A DNA stretch of 10,411 nt from JADFNO01 sp965369945 (lineage in GTDB: Bacteria; Planctomycetota; Phycisphaerae; Phycisphaerales; SM1A02), in contig CBDUST010000148.1 of the NCBI GenBank assembly GCA_965369945.1, forward strand, positions 1 to 10,411. The letters run 5' to 3'. The notes beneath the pieces are model-generated. The model ran no database searches. It worked only from the letters and a program-made list of their open reading frames with translations, and had not been told where the DNA came from. This document shows positions 6,086 through 10,411 of this stretch, one piece after another. Position 1 is the stretch's first letter. Every line of letters begins with the position of its first letter. The position numbers and the translations under genes were made by a program.

Positions 6086-6432
6086 GGCTTTCCACCCGAC
6101 GATGCACCGGTATTTCCTGCGACCACAAGTTCCATTGCTCGTTCAATGGGGATGACCAGTTCGCGAACGATCTCACCGTTGTCGTCGCGCTCCTCCCAGT
6201 GGGCCGAGTCAGTCAGACGTCCTTCCTGCTGGATGCGAGCGGTCGTCACGTCGTCGATGTCCACCTGCACGACCTGTGTGTCCACTTGGGTAGCTTTTAC
6301 GTTGTAGTACAGTGCCGTCACCCCCAGCATCGTCACGATCAGCAGCACCGCGCCGATGAATCCCAACAGCGAGGTCGAGCCCGCCGATGGATCTTCGTGG
6401 TCATCAAGGTTGTGTTCGTAGTGGTCAGTCAT
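6082..6432 (-). CDS. Small single-span membrane protein between ACIII and oxidase genes, function unknown
   Basis: A 116-aa protein I cannot assign to a named family. Residues 1-18 are acidic and His-rich (MTDHYEHNLDDHEDPSAG). One clear transmembrane helix follows (about 22-43, SLLGFIGAVLLIVTMLGVTA and on). The rest is a soluble domain of about 70 residues containing TARIQQEGRL, HWEERDDNGEIV and a predicted helix VIPIERAMELVVAG. By charge, the C-terminal domain is probably periplasmic. There are no cysteines or heme motif. It starts with ATG 52 bases after actF, without a recognisable ribosome binding site, and its TGA overlaps the SCO start (ATGA). Location between the last ACIII gene and the oxidase copper chaperone suggests an accessory subunit of ACIII or of an ACIII:oxidase supercomplex, or an oxidase assembly factor. 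That is inference from context only. ORF length, TM content and tight coupling make it a real gene. Confidence 0.85.
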   Translation of the reverse strand: MTDHYEHNLDDHEDPSAGSTSLLGFIGAVLLIVTMLGVTALYYNVKATQVDTQVVQVDIDDVTTARIQQEGRLTDSAHWEERDDNGEIVRELVIPIERAMELVVAGNTGASSGGKP

Positions 6433-6458
6433 TGGTGGTTGGTCGTTAGTTGTTGGTT
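6433..6458 (-). repeat. Low-complexity GTTGG/CCAAC leader ahead of the small membrane protein gene
   Basis: On the minus strand the 26 bases directly before the ATG at 6432 are built from repeated ACCA, CCAAC and CAACTAACG-like words, reading as near-repeats up to the start codon. There is no Shine-Dalgarno sequence at normal distance; the nearest purine run (AAGAAG) lies about 28 bases upstream of the ATG. The surrounding spacer (6433-6484) shows no hairpin or promoter. Similar TTGGTTGTTAG-type tracts recur, as I remember, in spacers of environmental bacterial genomes, but I cannot verify that here. Confidence 0.45.
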
Positions 6459-6484
6459 CTTCTTACCTAATGCCGCGTGCCTTC

Positions 6485-7786
6485 TTAGTAATTCTCGAAC
6501 GCTAAAGACTCGGCCAGCCGTGGGTCTTGCTCAGGTATGAGTGATTGCCCGCGCAAGCCGAACGCCGTTCCCGCCACCATCATCGCAGCCAACCCAATCA
6601 CAAGCGTCACATCGAACAGTTGCCAGTTCAGATCATACGCTGCGTACTGGGCCCCCTGGAATTCCGTCACGAGGGCTGCGTAGTCGCCTTGGACGGAGTG
6701 GATGAGTTCAACGGGAACAGACGGCATCCCTAGCCAATACATGTCAATGAAATGAATGGCGACCATCCACGCCGCCGCCGCTGCCAGCACACCCTTGAAT
6801 CGTTTGGGATGCCTGGACAGTAGGAACATAAACGGGATGAGGAAGTGGCCCAGGATCAACCCAACACTCAGGAGCTTCCAAGAGCCGAGCTGGCGGATCA
6901 GGAACCACGTCGTTTCCTCAGGAATGTTGCCGTACCAGATCAACATGTATTGGCTGTAGGCGATGTAGGACCAGAATATGATGCCGAACGCAAACAGGAA
7001 CTTGCCCAAGTCCTGGTAATGCTCAAGGCTGACCGATTCGGTGATCCGCCCGCTACGTTGCAGGAAGTAGAGGAGCAGAATCATCGTCGCGGCGAATCCG
7101 CAGCAACTGGCCGCAAAGAAGTACACGCCGAACATCGTGCTAAACCACGTGAATTCCAAGGTCATCAGCCAATCGATCACGGCGAATGACTGTGTAAAGG
7201 AATACAGGATCATTCCCGGAGCGGCCACCGACTGCATGCGCGAGGTCAGTGTCGGATCGCCGGAAGTGTCTTGCGCGATCGAGTTCCCTACGAAGAAGCG
7301 AGCGAGCGCAAACCAAATCACGAAATACAGCGCCGCACGAGCCGTCCAGAACCATGGTGTCAAGTAGGGCTGTTTGCTTCGCAGAAGGTCGGCTTCTGCT
7401 GGTGAGTCTAGTAAGAGCTGTTCTACCCCACCCGCCCAGTGGTAGAGATCGCCCGACCACACCAAGACCACGATCGGGATGAAGCCGATCCATATCCATT
7501 TGAGGTTCGACGCCAACCCTTCGCTGATGCGCCGAATCGCCACGCTCCAGCCGGCCCGCGTCAGGTGTTGGAGCATCGTGAAGAAGAGTCCGCCCAGGCA
7601 GATACTCAATACGAAACAGTATGCAACAACATAGGCCCGCCAGAACCGATCCCAATCCTTGACAAGGAACCCCAGCACAATACTGACGATGATCAGCATG
7701 AGGCCCAGCCCGCCCAGCCGCATGTACAGCTTCGGGCCCAAGTTGCCCAGATAACGGTCTTCACGTCCAAGCGATGGGGCGTTCAC
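6485..7786 (-). CDS. actF: ActF, second NrfD-like membrane subunit of Alternative Complex III
   Basis: Large integral membrane subunit of ACIII, structurally related to ActC but regarded as lacking its quinol site and proposed to take part in proton transfer. The 433 residues form about ten transmembrane helices. Recognisable conserved stretches are FTQSFAVIDWLMTLEFTWFS (197-216), followed by TMFGVYFFAASCCGF, and FWSYIAYSQYMLIWYGNIPE (271-290). The tail, from LRGQSLIPEQDPRLAESLAF onward, is also typical of ActF. The start is GTG at 7786-7784, three bases after the actE stop, with a GGAG about 12 bases upstream. The next in-frame ATG (residue 22) would remove a tail preceding the first helix, so GTG is preferred. 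The stop is TAA, followed by a 52-base spacer, the first real gap in the operon. Confidence 0.95.
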   Translation of the reverse strand: MNAPSLGREDRYLGNLGPKLYMRLGGLGLMLIIVSIVLGFLVKDWDRFWRAYVVAYCFVLSICLGGLFFTMLQHLTRAGWSVAIRRISEGLASNLKWIWIGFIPIVVLVWSGDLYHWAGGVEQLLLDSPAEADLLRSKQPYLTPWFWTARAALYFVIWFALARFFVGNSIAQDTSGDPTLTSRMQSVAAPGMILYSFTQSFAVIDWLMTLEFTWFSTMFGVYFFAASCCGFAATMILLLYFLQRSGRITESVSLEHYQDLGKFLFAFGIIFWSYIAYSQYMLIWYGNIPEETTWFLIRQLGSWKLLSVGLILGHFLIPFMFLLSRHPKRFKGVLAAAAAWMVAIHFIDMYWLGMPSVPVELIHSVQGDYAALVTEFQGAQYAAYDLNWQLFDVTLVIGLAAMMVAGTAFGLRGQSLIPEQDPRLAESLAFENY

Positions 7787-7789
7787 GAT

Positions 7790-8479
7790 CTACTCGGTCT
7801 CCGGATTGAGTGGGACCAGCGGCAAGTCCGATCGCTGGTCCGGCGGCAGGTCATTGAGATCGGCCGCCTGACTTCGCTGCAATGCCTTGACATACGCAAG
7901 AATCGCCCATCGATCTTCGGTGGGAATCTGGGCTGCATACCCGGACATGTTCCGCACGCCATTGGTGATCGTGTTGAACGTCTGTCCAAGCGGTTGCTCG
8001 CGGATCAGTCGCTCGTGCACACTCTTGGGTTGAACCCACGTCGTACCGTTGCGGCCCACCTTCACCAGCTCCATCGCCCGCTGGTTGACCATGCCGTCGC
8101 CATAGCCGGCGTAGCCGTGGCAAGGGGTGCAATAGATGTTGAATCGGTCTTGTCCGCGATACATAAGCTCAAGATTCACCTGGACCTGCGGCGGGAAGGT
8201 CGTGGCCCAACCATTATCCACCACCCCGCGGTCAAAATGATCGTCCGCCTCGAGCCGGCCGCGGGCAATGGTGCCCGCCACCGGCGGCCTCATCGCGCGG
8301 CCGTCGGCGAACAGCGGGTTAGCGTGCTGGGCTCGGAACTTCGGCTGATTGTCCATGTCCTGAATGATGTGGATTCTCGTACGAGCAGACGGCACCGCCC
8401 TGGCCATAGCCGCCAGTGCAAACGGGATCGACCCGATGACAATCAGAATCGTCATAATGACAACTGCGATCTTCGTCAT
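7790..8479 (-). CDS. actE: ActE, monoheme cytochrome c subunit of Alternative Complex III
   Basis: Periplasmic monoheme c-type cytochrome of ACIII, which passes electrons from the Fe-S/heme chain towards the oxidase. The 229-aa protein has an N-terminal hydrophobic segment (about residues 4-24), then the stretch QPKFRAQHANPLFADG and RAMRPPVAGTIARG, which is characteristic of ActE. The heme attachment motif is CTPCH (C117, C120, H121), and M178 in NGVRNMSGYAAQIP is the likely sixth ligand. The last helix is EDRWAILAYVKALQRSQ. The only cysteines are the two heme cysteines, so there is no lipobox; the protein is probably held by an uncleaved signal anchor or released by signal peptidase I. I recall that ActE of characterised complexes is lipid-anchored, so this differs. 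It begins with ATG three bases after the actD stop and ends with TAG three bases before the actF start. Confidence 0.94.
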   Translation of the reverse strand: MTKIAVVIMTILIVIGSIPFALAAMARAVPSARTRIHIIQDMDNQPKFRAQHANPLFADGRAMRPPVAGTIARGRLEADDHFDRGVVDNGWATTFPPQVQVNLELMYRGQDRFNIYCTPCHGYAGYGDGMVNQRAMELVKVGRNGTTWVQPKSVHERLIREQPLGQTFNTITNGVRNMSGYAAQIPTEDRWAILAYVKALQRSQAADLNDLPPDQRSDLPLVPLNPETE

Positions 8480-8482
8480 GAC

Positions 8483-9130
8483 CTACGCCTGCACCTCCTC
8501 GACCGCCGAGGCGCCTAACGAACTCAAAAGCTGCTCAGTCTTAGCGCGGTAAAACTTCGGATCCTTCGCCTCGATGATGATGAAGAAGCGATCATCGGTC
8601 ACACGCAAGAATCGCTCGTTATTGAAGCAGGGGTGATACAGCTGCGGCAACTTGTTCAGCAGCATGAGAAAAACCACAGCGCCGATCGCTGCCAGCAGAA
8701 CCGTCAGCTCGAACATCACCGGAATCCAAGTGGGAACACTAGCGAACGGCTTTCCGCTCACGAGGAATGCATACCCGGTGACCCAGATGGGACCACCCCA
8801 GATTTCCAGGTTGGTCGCGTTGGTGAACCATTGAAGCACCATGCCGATTATCCCGCCGGTGATCCCTGCGCCCAAGACCAGCCACGGCAGGATCGTGGGC
8901 CGAATCCCCATCGCCTTGTCCAGCCCGTGGACGGGAAACGGCGTGCAGCAATCCCACCATTTATATCCAGCTTCATGCACTTTCTTGGCTGCACTGAGGA
9001 TCGCGCCAGGCGTTTCGAACTCAGCCAGCAAGCCGTACAGCTTCGCCGACGACCCGTCGCCTGACGAGGGCGACACGGTGGTGTGCGGCGACTGAGCAGG
9101 TGCGGCGGTTGTACCGGCAACGTCGTTCAC
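8483..9130 (-). CDS. actD: ActD, DUF3341-family subunit of Alternative Complex III
   Basis: Membrane subunit of ACIII with no cofactor; in known complexes it packs beside ActC and ActF. The 215-aa protein starts with an Ala/Ser/Thr/Pro-rich tail (about residues 1-28). A soluble domain follows beginning KLYGLLAEFETPGAIL, with the family-typical YKWWDCCTPFPVHGLDKAMG segment (about 56-75). Then come two transmembrane helices (about 80-101 and 136-158) around WGGPIWVTGYAFLVSGKPF, and a C-terminal soluble part containing DDRFFIIIEAKDPKF. The start is GTG at 9130-9128. It has a near-perfect ribosome binding site, AAGGAGG, 7 bases upstream, and overlaps the actC stop by four bases (GTGA), which strongly fixes the start. 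The stop is TAG, and actE begins three bases later. The double Cys (C61, C62) follows the WWD motif; I assign it no role. Confidence 0.95.
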   Translation of the reverse strand: MNDVAGTTAAPAQSPHTTVSPSSGDGSSAKLYGLLAEFETPGAILSAAKKVHEAGYKWWDCCTPFPVHGLDKAMGIRPTILPWLVLGAGITGGIIGMVLQWFTNATNLEIWGGPIWVTGYAFLVSGKPFASVPTWIPVMFELTVLLAAIGAVVFLMLLNKLPQLYHPCFNNERFLRVTDDRFFIIIEAKDPKFYRAKTEQLLSSLGASAVEEVQA

Positions 9131-10411
9131 ACGCTCGCCTCCTTGTCGTGGTCGTCAGCATGTGGGTTCGCCGCCGGCATTATTGCCTTGACCTCCGCGA
9201 TCGCGATCACCGGCAAGTACCGAATAAACAGCAGGAATAGCGTCATGAACAGCCCGAAACTTCCCGCCAACATCAACAAGTCAACCCACGTCGGATTGAA
9301 GTAATCCCAGTTGGCCGGCAGATAATCCTGGCTCAGCGAAGTGACGATGATCACGAATCGCTCAAACCACATGCCCACGTTCACCAGCAGGCATATCACG
9401 AACATGATCGGGATGCTCTGTCGGGCTTTCTTGAACCAGAACAATTGCGGAATTATCACGTTGCACGAGACCATGATCCAATACGCCCACGCGTATTGAC
9501 CAAACGCGCGGTTGACGAACGCGAATGATTCGTACATCGCCCCGCTGTACCAGGCGGTGAAGAACTCCATCACGTAGGCGTAGCCCACCATTGAGCCGGT
9601 CACCAAAATGATCTTGTTCATGTTCTCTAGGTGCCGCATGGTGATGAAGTCTTTGAGTCCCCACCATTGCCGGGCAGGGATGGCCAGCGTCATCACCATG
9701 GCGAACCCGCTGAAGATCGCCCCGGCCACGAAGTACGGCGGGAAGATCGTTGTATGCCAGCCGGGGACTTGTGCGACCGCAAAGTCGAACGACACGACCG
9801 AGTGGACGGACAAGACCAGCGGCGTCGCCAGCGCTGCCAGCAGCAGGTAAGCCCGCTCATAACGGTGCCAGTGTCGTATGCTGCCCCGCCAACCTAGAGC
9901 AAAGATGCCGTAGCTGATCGCCTTGAGCTTGGTCTTTGCCCGGTCGCGGAGCGTCGCCAAATCAGGAATCATCCCCACGTACCAAAACAGCAGCGACACC
10001 GTGAAGTACGTACCAACCGCAAAAACGTCCCACACCAGTGGGCTACGAAACTGCGGCCACATCTCCATTTGATTGGGGATGGGAAACATCCAATAGCTCA
10101 ACCACACTCGTCCGACGTGGATACCCGGGAACATGCCGGCGCAAATCACAGCAAAGATCGTCATCGCCTCGGCGAACCGGTTGATCGCGGTGCGCCACTT
10201 CTGCCTGAAAAGGTATAGGATGGCGGAGATCAACGTACCGGCGTGACCGATCCCGACCCAGAAGACGAAGTTGACGATTGGGAAACCCCACATCGCCGGG
10301 TTCTGGTTGCCCCACACGCCGACGCCGGTCCAGAACAAGTAGCCGATCAGTATGCCGAGGATCATCAGGAATACCGAGGAGATACCGAAGGCGATATACC
10401 ACGCTCTGGGT
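9127..10411 (-). CDS. actC: ActC, NrfD/PsrC-like quinol-binding membrane subunit of Alternative Complex III (5' partial)
   Basis: Integral membrane subunit of ACIII. In this family ActC sits beside the iron-sulfur protein ActB and binds the quinol that is oxidised at the periplasmic face. The visible 427 codons stay open to the window edge: codons for PRAWYIAFGISSVFL precede the first internal ATG at 10365, so that ATG is not the start and roughly the first 40-60 residues lie outside. The protein is almost entirely hydrophobic helices. Segments I recognise as ActC are FVFWVGIGHAGTLISA (visible residues about 48-63), INRFAEAMTIFAVICAGMFP, and FRSPLVWDVFAVGTYF (about 122-137), followed by a charged loop at IPDLATLRDRA. 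The gene ends with TGA at 9129-9127, inside the GTGA overlap with actD, which implies coupled translation. The NrfD fold is also found in other oxidoreductases, but the actD-E-F neighbours settle the identity. ActA and ActB would be expected just beyond position 10411. Confidence 0.96.
   Translation of the reverse strand, partial: PRAWYIAFGISSVFLMILGILIGYLFWTGVGVWGNQNPAMWGFPIVNFVFWVGIGHAGTLISAILYLFRQKWRTAINRFAEAMTIFAVICAGMFPGIHVGRVWLSYWMFPIPNQMEMWPQFRSPLVWDVFAVGTYFTVSLLFWYVGMIPDLATLRDRAKTKLKAISYGIFALGWRGSIRHWHRYERAYLLLAALATPLVLSVHSVVSFDFAVAQVPGWHTTIFPPYFVAGAIFSGFAMVMTLAIPARQWWGLKDFITMRHLENMNKIILVTGSMVGYAYVMEFFTAWYSGAMYESFAFVNRAFGQYAWAYWIMVSCNVIIPQLFWFKKARQSIPIMFVICLLVNVGMWFERFVIIVTSLSQDYLPANWDYFNPTWVDLLMLAGSFGLFMTLFLLFIRYLPVIAIAEVKAIMPAANPHADDHDKEASV

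Noticed and set aside
6082..6432. Small protein as CcoQ/CcoS or another named oxidase small subunit
   Set aside because: Length, the soluble C-terminal domain and absence of the usual short motifs do not match; left as unknown.
7439..8518. Plus-strand frame of 359 codons opposite actE and actF
   Set aside because: Antisense shadow of two well-conserved genes; low-complexity charged composition and no recognisable domain.
10043..10402. Minus-strand frame of 119 codons inside the actC region
   Set aside because: Alternative frame of actC. The actC frame holds the conserved membrane segments, so this is a shadow, not evidence of a frameshift.

Overview
The window is one compact respiratory gene cluster. 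Every convincing gene is on the minus strand, so transcription runs from position 10411 down to about 313. It encodes most of an Alternative Complex III (ACIII: a quinol:cytochrome c / quinol:oxygen-reductase electron-transfer module unrelated to cytochrome bc1), followed by a caa3-type heme-copper oxygen reductase and its SCO copper chaperone. In transcription order: actC (5' end outside the window), actD, actE, actF, a 116-aa single-span membrane protein, a SCO protein, coxB with a fused cytochrome c domain, coxA (A2-type), coxC, a prokaryotic subunit IV, and a second subunit III-like protein.

Layout. 10411-6485 is the ACIII block: NrfD-like quinol-binding ActC, ActD, monoheme ActE and NrfD-like ActF. 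6432-5210 holds the small membrane protein and SCO. 5213-313 is the oxidase. Genes overlap by 1 or 4 bases (GTGA, ATGA, TTGA, TGATG) or sit 1-3 bases apart, which suggests one polycistronic, translationally coupled operon. No internal promoter is evident. The few real spacers carry repeats: a GTTGG-like low-complexity leader (6433-6458), a 132-base element with 29-base inverted repeats between coxA and coxC (2252-2383), heptamer repeats upstream of the subunit IV gene (1293-1314), and a GC-rich hairpin-dense tract after the last gene (157-312).

How it works together: ActC and ActF take electrons from quinol through ActA/ActB (upstream, not in the window). ActE and other heme subunits relay them to the cytochrome c domain fused to CoxB. 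CuA in CoxB then passes them to heme a and the heme a3-CuB centre of CoxA, where oxygen is reduced. Gene adjacency fits an ACIII:oxidase supercomplex of the kind known from Rhodothermus marinus and Flavobacterium johnsoniae.

Organism: a Gram-negative aerobic bacterium of moderately high GC. Gene order, the long hydrophilic insert in CoxC, the extra small membrane protein and the repeat-filled spacers make me favour Planctomycetota or a neighbouring environmental phylum. This is an inference from memory; no phylogenetic marker is present. The core system is known. The less-described parts are the 116-aa protein, the CoxC loop and the spacer repeats.
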